From: an uncultured Clostridia bacterium
Lineage (GTDB): Bacteria > Bacillota > Clostridia > Christensenellales > UBA1242
DNA: 64,000 nucleotides
Direction of reading: 5' to 3'
Assembly: GCA_944372505.1 (NCBI GenBank)
Contig: CALVZK010000004.1
Location: 1-64,000, forward strand
Below are positions 43,559-51,723 of this stretch, one piece after another; the stretch's first letter is position 1, and every line of letters begins with the position of its first letter. The notes beneath the pieces were generated by a model that was not told the origin of the DNA, ran no database searches, and worked only from the letters and a program-made list of their open reading frames with translations. Both the position numbers and the translations under genes were made by a program.

Positions 43559-44985
43559 GTAGTTTACTTTCAATAGCGGAGCCAAGTGGTGCATGGATTT
43601 CCATAATTAGAGCATTTGAGGCAGTTACAAACAATTATGTTTTAGCAATAATTTTTTTAACAGTAGTCATAAGACTTATATGGGCAGTAATAGATACTTT
43701 TAGTAAATATAGTCAACAAAAAATGAATGCCATACAAGCAAATATTCAACCAGAATTAGAGAAGTTAAAAGCTAAATACGCAAATCAACCACAAGTTTTA
43801 AGTCAAAAACAAAACGAGTTATATAGAAAATATATGGGTAAGTCTTATTATGGTGGTTGCTTAATAATGCTAGTAATTATGATACTTAATCTTGTTATAT
43901 TCTTTACGTTATTTTCAGGATTAAATACCATGGCTTCCTATAAAATAAGTTACAATTATGATAATTTAAAGTACACATATGCAAACTGTTTAAATGTTGT
44001 AGATGTATATTTTGATGGAGATTACAATAACGAAGAAAAACTTAATGCTTTTAAAGATTATAAAAATTTAGAATTTGAAATAATTACAGATGAAGATGGA
44101 AATAAAACAATTGCATTAGTTAATATTAAAGACGGAGAAAATAAAATATATTTGACGGAAAAAATTGAATATATTGATAATTTTGAAAGAGAAGATCCTT
44201 CATATGTTCCGCCAGCAGAGGGAGAAGTCAGCGAAGATGACGGAATTATAACGAGCAATGAATATATTTTATCATTAATAGAAAAAATATTCCCTGTTTA
44301 TGAAGAGGGAGAAGAATTTGGAACAAAAGAAATAATATTAATTAAAGATCAAATAGTAACAGACGAGAATGGAGAACCTGTTCTTGATGAGAATGGAAAT
44401 AATTTAACGCAGGATATTTATTTGTCAACTGCTGTTCAAGATATATCGATGAGAAAAGTTACTGAAGTTTATGACACTAGTAAAGAAAGTTTTTTGTGGA
44501 TAGATAATATTTGGATAGCAGATTCACCTACTGCCCAATCCATAATGAGTTATTCGTCTATTTCTGCACAATTAGGAAAAAAATATATTCAAGATGGTGA
44601 AGAGAAAATATATGATGCTTTTATGATTGATTTAAAAGAGGAAAGAAGCAGAGCAAATGGATATTATGTTTTACCTTTAATTATTATTTTAGTTTCTTTT
44701 TTAAGTATGTATCTTATAAATCTACACAATAAAAAGAGAAACAAAAAAGCAGGGAAAGAAGTAAAGAATACTGGTGCAACAAAATGGATGCAAATAATTT
44801 TACCTATTGTTTTAGGACTATTTGCTTTATTCTATAATAGTGTGTTTGCTATTTATATGTTAACGGGACAAGTTGTCGCATCAATTATAACCCCTTTACA
44901 ATATTTAATAATAGATAAGATATATGATGCTAAAAATAAAAAGAAAGAAGAAAAAATTGTTGTAGATTATACAAGAAAATTTTAA
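43546..44985 (+). CDS. yidC: Membrane protein insertase YidC/OxaA with large extracytoplasmic insertion
   Basis: A 479-residue insertase, much longer than the usual 250-290 of Gram-positive YidC. TM1 (residues 31-50) holds the conserved membrane Arg43 (VVIRLIW), followed by the cytoplasmic helical hairpin (53-100). TM2 is 103-126, TM3 373-393, TM4 414-432 and TM5 434-456. The extra sequence lies between TM2 and the FLWIDNIW motif at 317, roughly residues 131-312, outside the cell; it is acidic and polar (DEDGNKT, DENGEPVLDENGN). No lipobox or cleaved signal peptide is evident. The core should still work as an insertase alongside SecYEG. Confidence 0.93.
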   Translation: MAIISSLLSIAEPSGAWISIIRAFEAVTNNYVLAIIFLTVVIRLIWAVIDTFSKYSQQKMNAIQANIQPELEKLKAKYANQPQVLSQKQNELYRKYMGKSYYGGCLIMLVIMILNLVIFFTLFSGLNTMASYKISYNYDNLKYTYANCLNVVDVYFDGDYNNEEKLNAFKDYKNLEFEIITDEDGNKTIALVNIKDGENKIYLTEKIEYIDNFEREDPSYVPPAEGEVSEDDGIITSNEYILSLIEKIFPVYEEGEEFGTKEIILIKDQIVTDENGEPVLDENGNNLTQDIYLSTAVQDISMRKVTEVYDTSKESFLWIDNIWIADSPTAQSIMSYSSISAQLGKKYIQDGEEKIYDAFMIDLKEERSRANGYYVLPLIIILVSFLSMYLINLHNKKRNKKAGKEVKNTGATKWMQIILPIVLGLFALFYNSVFAIYMLTGQVVASIITPLQYLIIDKIYDAKNKKKEEKIVVDYTRKF

Positions 44986-45003
44986 TTTATAGGGAGGAAA
45001 AAA

Positions 45004-45783
45004 ATGTTATCTGCGGAAGGCATTGGGAAAAATATTGAAAAAGCGATTGAAAATGCTTTATTAGAATTAAAAGCACCAAGAGAAGATGTTGATATAAAAA
45101 TCATAAGTGAAGGTGGACTTTTTAAAAAAGCAAAGGTTATTGTTACAATTTCAGATGATGCTAAAGATAAATATATAAAGAAAGAAGAAAAGAAAAAAGA
45201 AATTAAAGAAGAAATAAAAAAGGACATTAAAGAAAGCAACAAAGAAATTGAAAATAAAAAGTTAGAAAAAGATAATTTAGATACAATTATAAGCGAAAAT
45301 AAAATCGAAGAAGAAGATAAGGCAGAGGAAGGATTTTTATATAAAAATATAAATCCAATAGACTTTTTAAAAGGATTTTTTGAAGCTGCAGGGAAAGAAG
45401 TTGTAATAAATGTGAATGAAGATGATCGCTTTATTACTTATAGTGTTGAAGGCGAAAATTTAGGAGAATTAATAGGACATCGCGGAGAATGTTTCTTTGC
45501 AATAAGTAGATTATTAACAGCAGTTTGTGGAAAAAGCGAAAAGAAGATATTGTTAGATATTGGAGGATTTAGAGAAAAAAGAGCAGAAAGTTTAACTGCT
45601 CTAGCTAAAAGAGTTGCATCTAAAGTATCAAAAACAGGAAGATACGCAAAACTTGATCCAATGAACCCAAGTGATAGAAGGATAATTCATACTGCACTAC
45701 AAGATGATGATAGAGTTACTACATTATCAAAAGGAAATGAACCTTACAGATACGTAATAATATTTCCTAAAAACGAAGATTAA
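45004..45783 (+). CDS. jag: RNA-binding protein Jag/KhpB
   Basis: A 259-residue protein. Residues 1-50 are the Jag-N domain (SAEGIGKNIEKAIENALLEL); a strongly charged Lys/Glu linker covers 55-110; the KH domain follows with IGHRGECFFAISRLL near 160; the R3H domain (about 195-259) shows RYAKLDPMNPSDRRIIHTAL. KhpB binds RNA and is linked to cell-wall growth and division in Gram-positives. It follows yidC by 18 bp with GGGAGG before the ATG, the normal yidC-jag pairing. Confidence 0.95.
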   Translation: MLSAEGIGKNIEKAIENALLELKAPREDVDIKIISEGGLFKKAKVIVTISDDAKDKYIKKEEKKKEIKEEIKKDIKESNKEIENKKLEKDNLDTIISENKIEEEDKAEEGFLYKNINPIDFLKGFFEAAGKEVVINVNEDDRFITYSVEGENLGELIGHRGECFFAISRLLTAVCGKSEKKILLDIGGFREKRAESLTALAKRVASKVSKTGRYAKLDPMNPSDRRIIHTALQDDDRVTTLSKGNEPYRYVIIFPKNED

Positions 45784-45790
45784 ATATATG

Positions 45791-45818
45791 AAACCTGATT
45801 TAATTGTCAGGTTTTTAT
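45791..45818 (+). terminator. Terminator after jag
   Basis: AAACCTGA (45791-45798) pairs with TCAGGTTT (45807-45814) around an 8-nt loop, followed by T. It separates the rpmH-jag transcript from mnmE. Confidence 0.85.
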
Positions 45819-45859
45819 TTTTTTATCAAATAAAACTTTAAATTTAATTTATTTCATGT

Positions 45860-45865
45860 TATAAT
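45860..45865 (+). promoter_or_regulatory. mnmE -10 box next to the start codon
   Basis: TATAAT at 45860-45865 ends 6 nt before the mnmE ATG, with no ribosome binding site between. The -35 region (TTTAAA at 45837) is weak. Suggests a leaderless transcript. Confidence 0.5.
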
Positions 45866-45871
45866 TAAAAA

Positions 45872-47212
45872 ATGGAAGATATAATAGCAGCAATTTCAAC
45901 ACCTTTAGGGAAAGGAGCAATTTCAATAGTAAGAATAAGTGGAAAAGAAAGTTTGGACGTAGCAAAAAAATATTTTACATCTAAAAGCCTTTGTTATAAA
46001 AATATAATTCCAAGAATGTTGTATTTGGGTACGTTTAATTTTTCAGATGGAAGCAAAGAAAAATGTATGATGGTATATTTTAAATCGCCATATTCTTATA
46101 CAGGAGAAGATATTGTAGAATTTCAATTACATGGTGGAAATATTATAACACAATTGCTTTTAAATGAAATTTTAAATTCAGGTGTAAGATTAGCAGAGCC
46201 TGGAGAGTTTAGTAAAAGAGCATTTGAGAATGGAAAAATAAGTCTTGATGAGGCAGAAAGTATTATTGATGAAATAAATGCAGAAAGTGAAGGTGAAGTA
46301 AAGGCAACACTCATGCAATCAAGAGGTCAATTCAAAAGAAAAATAGAAAACCTTCAAAATAAATTGACAGAATGTATAGCAAAAATCGAAGCAACATTAG
46401 ATTATCCAGAGGAAGATTTTGAAAAATCAGCTAAGGATGAAATATTTAAAATCGTTGAAGAGTGTGCCAATGAAATAAATGAAGACTTAAAAAATACACA
46501 AAAAACTAAATATTTAAAAAATGGAATAAATATAGCAATAGTAGGAAGCCCAAATGTTGGAAAATCAAGTTTAATGAATGCTTTGATTGGAGAAGACAGA
46601 GCTATAGTTACTGATATAGAAGGCACTACCCGTGATATGTTAATAGGAAGCACAGAGTATAGAGGGATAAAATATAATTATATAGATACTGCTGGGATAA
46701 GAGAAGCAGAAAATGAAGTTGAAAAAATAGGGATTGAAAGATCTAAACAAATAGTAAAAGATGCAGATGTAATATTATTTGTTATAGATGGGTCACGAGA
46801 AAAAACTGAAGAAGATAAAATAATTGAGAGCTCTATAAAAAATTTAAAAAATGTTATAAATATTGTTAATAAAATAGATAAAAAGCGAATAATTCCAAAA
46901 ATTAACAATGAAATTGAGATTTCCGCACTAAAACAAAAAAACATACATGAAATTGAAGATAAAATATATAATTTTGTCATTGAGGATAAAATAGATTTTA
47001 ATAAGAATATTATAACAAACGAAAGACAAATAAACATACTAAAAGAATGTTTAGAAGTTATAAATGATCTACAAAAAAACAAAACAGAAAGTATGGATAT
47101 AATTGCAATGCAAATAAAAAAGCTCTGGAATTGTTTAGGTAAAATAACAGGTCAATGTGAAAATGAAAAAATAATAGATTTAATCTTCTCAAAATTTTGT
47201 TTAGGGAAATAA
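45872..47212 (+). CDS. mnmE: tRNA modification GTPase MnmE
   Basis: A 446-residue GTPase acting with MnmG to modify U34 of certain tRNAs (cmnm5U). The N-terminal folate-binding domain opens with DIIAAISTPLGKGAISIVRISG; the G domain has GSPNVGKSSL (G1, near 225), GTTRD (G2), DTAGI (G3) and NKID (G4, near 330). The C-terminus ends FCLGK, a form of the CxGK motif with the functional Cys. The mnmE start has no Shine-Dalgarno but a close -10 box. Usual neighbours jag and mnmG flank it. Confidence 0.97.
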   Translation: MEDIIAAISTPLGKGAISIVRISGKESLDVAKKYFTSKSLCYKNIIPRMLYLGTFNFSDGSKEKCMMVYFKSPYSYTGEDIVEFQLHGGNIITQLLLNEILNSGVRLAEPGEFSKRAFENGKISLDEAESIIDEINAESEGEVKATLMQSRGQFKRKIENLQNKLTECIAKIEATLDYPEEDFEKSAKDEIFKIVEECANEINEDLKNTQKTKYLKNGINIAIVGSPNVGKSSLMNALIGEDRAIVTDIEGTTRDMLIGSTEYRGIKYNYIDTAGIREAENEVEKIGIERSKQIVKDADVILFVIDGSREKTEEDKIIESSIKNLKNVINIVNKIDKKRIIPKINNEIEISALKQKNIHEIEDKIYNFVIEDKIDFNKNIITNERQINILKECLEVINDLQKNKTESMDIIAMQIKKLWNCLGKITGQCENEKIIDLIFSKFCLGK

Positions 47213-47234
47213 TTAATTAGAAAAAATATTTAAA

Positions 47235-47270
47235 AAAATTCAATAAGATAAAACTTCTTGAATTTTTTTT
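47235..47270 (+). terminator. Terminator after mnmE, containing the mnmG -35 box
   Basis: AAAATTCAA (47235-47243) and TTGAATTTT (47258-47266), plus inner AAG/CTT, form an imperfect hairpin followed by T. The 3' arm includes the TTGAAT that also serves as the mnmG -35 element. Confidence 0.65.
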
Positions 47271-47286
47271 ATTATTGTTATATAAT
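47258..47286 (+). promoter_or_regulatory. mnmG promoter adjoining its start codon
   Basis: TTGAAT (47258-47263), 17-nt spacer, TATAAT (47281-47286), only 7 nt before the ATG at 47294; no ribosome binding site. The transcript would start at or next to the ATG. Confidence 0.7.
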
Positions 47287-47293
47287 AAGCCGT

Positions 47294-49177
47294 ATGGATA
47301 ATTTTGATGCAATAGTTGTAGGTGCAGGACATGCTGGTTGTGAGGCAGCATTAGCATTAGCAAGAACAAATAATAAAACATTGTTATTATCATTGAGTTT
47401 AGACGCGGTGGCTTTTTTGGCATGTAATCCTTCAATTGGAGGAACAGCAAAAGGACAACTTGCAAGTGAAGTAGATGCTTTAGGCGGACAAATGGGAATA
47501 AATATTGATAAAACATTAATACAATTAAGAATGTTAAATAGTGGAAAAGGTCCAGCCGTACAAAGTTTAAGAGCGCAGGCAGACAAGATTCAATATCATA
47601 ATGAAATGAAAAAAACTTTAGAGAACACTAAAAATTTATTTTTGCGTCAAGGGGAAGTTACCGAAATAAAAGAGGAAGAAAATTATAAAATTATAACAAC
47701 AGCTGTTGGTAAAAAATACAAGGCAAAGGCAGTTGTTTTTGCAACAGGTGTATATTTAAAAAGTAACATTATAATAGGAAATTATGTAAAAAATTGTGGG
47801 CCGAATGGGTTTAGTAATGCTGAGAAGTTATCGGATAGTTTAAAAAATTTAGGAGTAAAGTTATTAAGATTTAAAACAGGGACACCTGCAAGAATTAATG
47901 CAAGAAGTATTGATTTTTCAAAATTAGAAGTTCAACAAGGTGAAGAAAACATACAGAATTTTTCATTTATAACAAAGAAAAAGAAAAAAAATAAGGCGGT
48001 TTGTTATCTTACGTACACGAACGAAGAAACACATGAAATAATAAAAAATAATTTAGATAAAGCACCGGTTTTTTCAGGATTAATTAAAGGTGTTGGGCCA
48101 AGATATTGTCCATCGATAGAAACAAAAATAGTAAGATTTGCTGATAAAGAAAGACATCAGTTATTTCTTGAACCTGAAGCTTTGTCTACAAATGAATTTT
48201 ATATACAAGGATTTTCGACATCTATGCCTGTAAACATTCAAGAAGATATGATTCATTCTGTAAAGGGCTTAGAAAAAGCAGAAATAATGAGAGATAGTTA
48301 TGCTATAGAATATGATTGTATTGATCCTTTACAATTACTCCCCTCTTTAGAATTAAAAAATCACAAAGGATTATTTTTTGCTGGTCAAATTAATGGAACT
48401 TCTGGTTATGAAGAAGCAGCAGCACAAGGAATAATTGCAGGAATAAATGCAAATTTATATTTAAAAAATAAAGAACCATTAATTTTAAAAAGAAATGAAG
48501 GATACATTGGTGTTTTAATTGATGACATAGTTACAAAAGGCACTAATGAACCTTATAGAATGATGACTTCTCGAGCGGAATATAGATTATTATTGAGACA
48601 GGATAATGCAGATTTAAGATTAACTGAAATTGGAAGAAAAGTTGGTTTAGTTGATAATAAAAGATGGAAAATTTTTACTAAAAAGAAAAATGATTTAAAA
48701 AAAATAATGGAATTGTTAGATAAAAAATATAAGGTTTTTGAAATTGAAACATTATTTAAAGAAAATGGAGAAAGTCTTCCAAAAGAAAGTATTTCCTTAA
48801 GAGAAATGATAAAAAGAAATAATTTAGATGCTTTTAAAATAAACCAGAAACTGAAAGCTTTTGATAATTTTTCATATGATGTAATAAATGAAATGAACAT
48901 CATTGTAAAATATGAGGGATATTTAAAACAACAACAAGAAGAAATTGAAAAATTTAAAAAAAATGAAGATATAGTAATACCAAATGATTTTGATTATACA
49001 AAATATCATGGATTGCGTTTAGAAGCTGCAGAAAAATTAAAAGAAATCAAGCCATTAAATATTGGACAAGCATCAAGAGTTTCAGGAGTATCCCCTGCTG
49101 ATATAGCGGTTTTGAGTGTACTTGTAAAAAAATATAAAGAGGAAAAATTAAAAGAAAAAAATGGAAAAAACAATTAA
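47294..49177 (+). CDS. mnmG: tRNA uridine 5-carboxymethylaminomethyl modification enzyme MnmG (GidA)
   Basis: The start is placed at the ATG 47294 (MDNFDAIVVGAGHAGCEAAL), which gives the normal family start; 12 upstream in-frame codons are not conserved. A 627-residue FAD protein: FAD site VVGAGHAG, CNPSIGGTAKGQLASEVDALGGQMG near 45, FKTGTPARI near 195, GPRYCPSIETK near 265 and the C-terminal helical region with YxGYL-like KYEGYLKQQQEEI. Works with MnmE on tRNA U34. It overlaps rsmG by 17 bp. Confidence 0.97.
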   Translation: MDNFDAIVVGAGHAGCEAALALARTNNKTLLLSLSLDAVAFLACNPSIGGTAKGQLASEVDALGGQMGINIDKTLIQLRMLNSGKGPAVQSLRAQADKIQYHNEMKKTLENTKNLFLRQGEVTEIKEEENYKIITTAVGKKYKAKAVVFATGVYLKSNIIIGNYVKNCGPNGFSNAEKLSDSLKNLGVKLLRFKTGTPARINARSIDFSKLEVQQGEENIQNFSFITKKKKKNKAVCYLTYTNEETHEIIKNNLDKAPVFSGLIKGVGPRYCPSIETKIVRFADKERHQLFLEPEALSTNEFYIQGFSTSMPVNIQEDMIHSVKGLEKAEIMRDSYAIEYDCIDPLQLLPSLELKNHKGLFFAGQINGTSGYEEAAAQGIIAGINANLYLKNKEPLILKRNEGYIGVLIDDIVTKGTNEPYRMMTSRAEYRLLLRQDNADLRLTEIGRKVGLVDNKRWKIFTKKKNDLKKIMELLDKKYKVFEIETLFKENGESLPKESISLREMIKRNNLDAFKINQKLKAFDNFSYDVINEMNIIVKYEGYLKQQQEEIEKFKKNEDIVIPNDFDYTKYHGLRLEAAEKLKEIKPLNIGQASRVSGVSPADIAVLSVLVKKYKEEKLKEKNGKNN

Positions 49178-49862
49178 AGAAATTTTTAAAACATATGGAT
49201 ATGATTTAAATCAAAATCAGATTGATTTATTCTTAAAATATTATAATTTTTTGATAGAAGAAAATAGAAAATATAATTTAACAGCTATTACAGAACCAAT
49301 GGAGGTCATGGTAAAACATTTCATTGATAGTATTATAGCAGAAAAATTCATCAAAAAAAATTCTAAAGTTATAGATATAGGTTCTGGAGCAGGCTTTCCT
49401 GGTGTGCCATTAAAAATTTTAAGACCAGACTTAAAGATTACCCTATTAGATAGTTTAAATAAAAGAATAAATTTTTTAAATCAACTAATTGATATTTTAA
49501 AATTAAAGGATATTGAAGCAGTACATGCAAGAGCAGAAGATTTTGTAAAATGTTGTAGAGAAAAATATGATGTGGCGTTATCTAGAGCAGTTGCTCAAGT
49601 ACCAACACTTGCGGAGTATTTAATTCCATATGTAAAAATAAATGGAACTATAATAATGTATAAAGGTATAAATGTAAAAGAAGAAATTGAAAAAGGGAAA
49701 AAAGCTATAGAAATATTGGGAGCGGAAATAGAAGCTGAAGAAACATTTTATCTAAAAGAAGTTGAGAGCTTAAGGAGTATAATTATATTAAAAAAAATAA
49801 AAGCAACACCAAAGCAGTATCCAAGAGATAAAAACAAGGCAAAAATAAGCCCAATAAGTTAA
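49161..49862 (+). CDS. rsmG: 16S rRNA (guanine527-N7)-methyltransferase RsmG
   Basis: A 233-residue methyltransferase for m7G527 of 16S rRNA. KYNLTAITEPMEVMVKHFIDS near residue 38 and the SAM-binding VIDIGSGAGFPGVPLKI near 72 are the GidB/RsmG signatures; LSRAVAQVPTLAEY near 145 is also conserved. It overlaps mnmG by 17 bp, the common mnmG-rsmG pair at bacterial origins. The C-terminal tail is Lys-rich (KATPKQYPRDKNKAK). Confidence 0.96.
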   Translation: MEKTIKEIFKTYGYDLNQNQIDLFLKYYNFLIEENRKYNLTAITEPMEVMVKHFIDSIIAEKFIKKNSKVIDIGSGAGFPGVPLKILRPDLKITLLDSLNKRINFLNQLIDILKLKDIEAVHARAEDFVKCCREKYDVALSRAVAQVPTLAEYLIPYVKINGTIIMYKGINVKEEIEKGKKAIEILGAEIEAEETFYLKEVESLRSIIILKKIKATPKQYPRDKNKAKISPIS

Positions 49863-49879
49863 TTCTAAGAGGAAAATAA

Positions 49880-50698
49880 ATGAAAATAGTAACATATAAC
49901 ATAAATGGATTAAGAGCCGCAGTAAGACAAGGATTGCTAGATTGGATAGAAAAGGAAAATGCTGATATATATTGTTTTCAAGAGGTAAGAGCAAGCGAAC
50001 AAAAAACAAGAGAAATATTAAAAGATGAAAATCAAATAATGTTTTTTAAAGATGAAAAAACTTCTTTAACTAAATATAAAAAGATTTATAATTGTGGTAA
50101 TGTGCCAGGTTACGCAGGAACATTAATACTTACAAAAAAAACTCCATCATTAGTAAAATTCGATATGGAAAACTTTTGGCAAGATAACGAGGGAAGAACA
50201 ACCACAATTATTTTTGAAGATGAAAAGTTGGCGGTTGTTAATGCTTACATACCAAATGGAACAAAAAGGCTAGATTTTAAATTGAAATATTTAGAATGTT
50301 TGATTAAATATTTAAGAGAATTAAAAGAAAAATATACTGTTATATGTATAGGAGATTTTAATATAGCACATAAAGAAATTGATCTTACAAATCCTAAAGA
50401 ATGTAAAAATAGATCGGTTTTTTTGCCGATAGAAAGAAGTATTTTTAGTGAGATATTAGATTTGGGCTTTATAGATTCGTTTAGAAATTTATATCCTGAT
50501 AAAATTGAGTATTCATGGAGAAGCTATAAATCTAGACAAGATAGCGAGAAAAGTAATCAAGGAAAAAATTTTTGGAAATATAGAATAGATTATATTTTAT
50601 ATTCAAAAAATGAAGATTTAATAGCAACAAAATGTACCATGCCGGACTTGATTTTTAGTGATCATTTGCCGGTTATAGTTGAATTCGATTGTAAATAA
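49880..50698 (+). CDS. xth: Exodeoxyribonuclease III (AP endonuclease, ExoA/Xth family)
   Basis: A 272-residue Mg-dependent enzyme of base excision repair. MKIVTYNINGLRAAVRQGLL, CFQEVRASE (catalytic Glu near 36), NAYIPNGT, CIGDFNIAHKEIDL (near 158) and the C-terminal SDHLPVIVEF (Asp-His) are the family motifs. The ATG follows AGAGGAAAATAA, 18 bp after rsmG, so it is probably co-transcribed with mnmG-rsmG. Its position between rsmG and parA is not the usual one. Confidence 0.95.
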   Translation: MKIVTYNINGLRAAVRQGLLDWIEKENADIYCFQEVRASEQKTREILKDENQIMFFKDEKTSLTKYKKIYNCGNVPGYAGTLILTKKTPSLVKFDMENFWQDNEGRTTTIIFEDEKLAVVNAYIPNGTKRLDFKLKYLECLIKYLRELKEKYTVICIGDFNIAHKEIDLTNPKECKNRSVFLPIERSIFSEILDLGFIDSFRNLYPDKIEYSWRSYKSRQDSEKSNQGKNFWKYRIDYILYSKNEDLIATKCTMPDLIFSDHLPVIVEFDCK

Positions 50699-50895
50699 AA
50701 ATAGGATTAAATTTTATAAAAATTAAAAAATAAAATAAAAAAAATAATAAAAAACAATTTAAAATCATCAAAAAAGTAGTAAAAATTCAAAAAAAACGTA
50801 AAAAAATAAAATAAAAAGGGAAATTAATAAAAAATACTTAAAATTTAAACATTTTTGTGTTATTATATACTTAAGATAATAGAGGAGAACTTTAT
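50699..50895 (+). other. Extremely A-rich intergenic spacer before parA
   Basis: No gene is seen. Bases 50740-50850 on the plus strand are nearly all A with few other bases, a strong strand asymmetry. The parA promoter must lie at the right end (TATTATATACTT around 50858-50870), before the AGAGGAGAA ribosome binding site. Confidence 0.5.
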
Positions 50896-51723
50896 ATGGG
50901 TAAAATTATTGCTTTTGCAAATCAAAAAGGTGGTGTTGGGAAAACAACTACTTGTATAAATTTAGCAGCATATGTGGCCGCTATGGGGAAAAATGTATTA
51001 GTGGTAGATCTTGATCCTCAAGGCAATGCAACTAGTGGTTTAGGAATAGATAAAGATAAAGAATTAAAAACAATATATGATTTAATATCAGGAGATTGTA
51101 AATTAGAAGAGGTAATAAAACCAACTATAGTTGATAATCTTGATATTATACCATCAACGGTTGACTTGGCAGGAGCAGAAATTGAAATGGTTCAAATGCC
51201 TCAAAGAGAAAAGATAATAAAAGGCATACTTGATCCAATTACAAATGATTATGATTTTATTATGATAGACTGTCCTCCTTCTCTTGGTCTTATAACAGTT
51301 AATGCACTTACTGCATGCAATAGTGTAATTATTCCTATGCAATGTGAATATTATCCTTTAATGGGTATAACTCAATTAATGAATACAATAAGATTAATAA
51401 AATTTCATTTAAATCCAACGATTGATGTAGAAGGCGTAGTAATGACAATGAAAGACAAGAGATCTAATTTAACAGCACAAGTAAGCGACGAAATATTAAA
51501 GTTTTTTGGTAAAAAAGTATTCTTTACTTATATACCAAGAAATATAAGATTGGCAGAAGCTCCAAGCCATGGAGAACCTATTGTAATATATGAGCCTTCT
51601 TCGAAAGGTGCTGATGCATATTTATCTTTGGCAGAAGAATTTTTAGATAGAAACAAAGTAAAATACAAATCTATTACAAAAGATACAAAAATAAAAACAA
51701 GAGAGGTAAAAAACAATGGATAA
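50896..51723 (+). CDS. parA: Chromosome-partitioning ATPase ParA (Soj)
   Basis: A 275-residue ATPase. The deviant Walker A KGGVGKTTTCINLA (residues 10-23), VVDLDPQGNATSGLG (near 37), MIDCPPSLGLIT (near 118) and the C-terminal FFTYIPRNIRLAEAPSHG are those of Soj/ParA chromosomal proteins. ParA drives segregation of ParB-parS complexes, and in Bacillus Soj also controls DnaA. It overlaps parB by 8 bp. Confidence 0.97.
   Translation: MGKIIAFANQKGGVGKTTTCINLAAYVAAMGKNVLVVDLDPQGNATSGLGIDKDKELKTIYDLISGDCKLEEVIKPTIVDNLDIIPSTVDLAGAEIEMVQMPQREKIIKGILDPITNDYDFIMIDCPPSLGLITVNALTACNSVIIPMQCEYYPLMGITQLMNTIRLIKFHLNPTIDVEGVVMTMKDKRSNLTAQVSDEILKFFGKKVFFTYIPRNIRLAEAPSHGEPIVIYEPSSKGADAYLSLAEEFLDRNKVKYKSITKDTKIKTREVKNNG

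Noticed and set aside
46402..47082. Open frames of 83 and 134 codons on the minus strand
   Set aside because: Antisense to mnmE, a clear conserved gene; Phe, Ile and Ser bias of a shadow frame.
47258..47293. 12-codon upstream extension of mnmG from a TTG
   Set aside because: The TTG is part of the -35 box; family proteins start at the MDNFDAI position.
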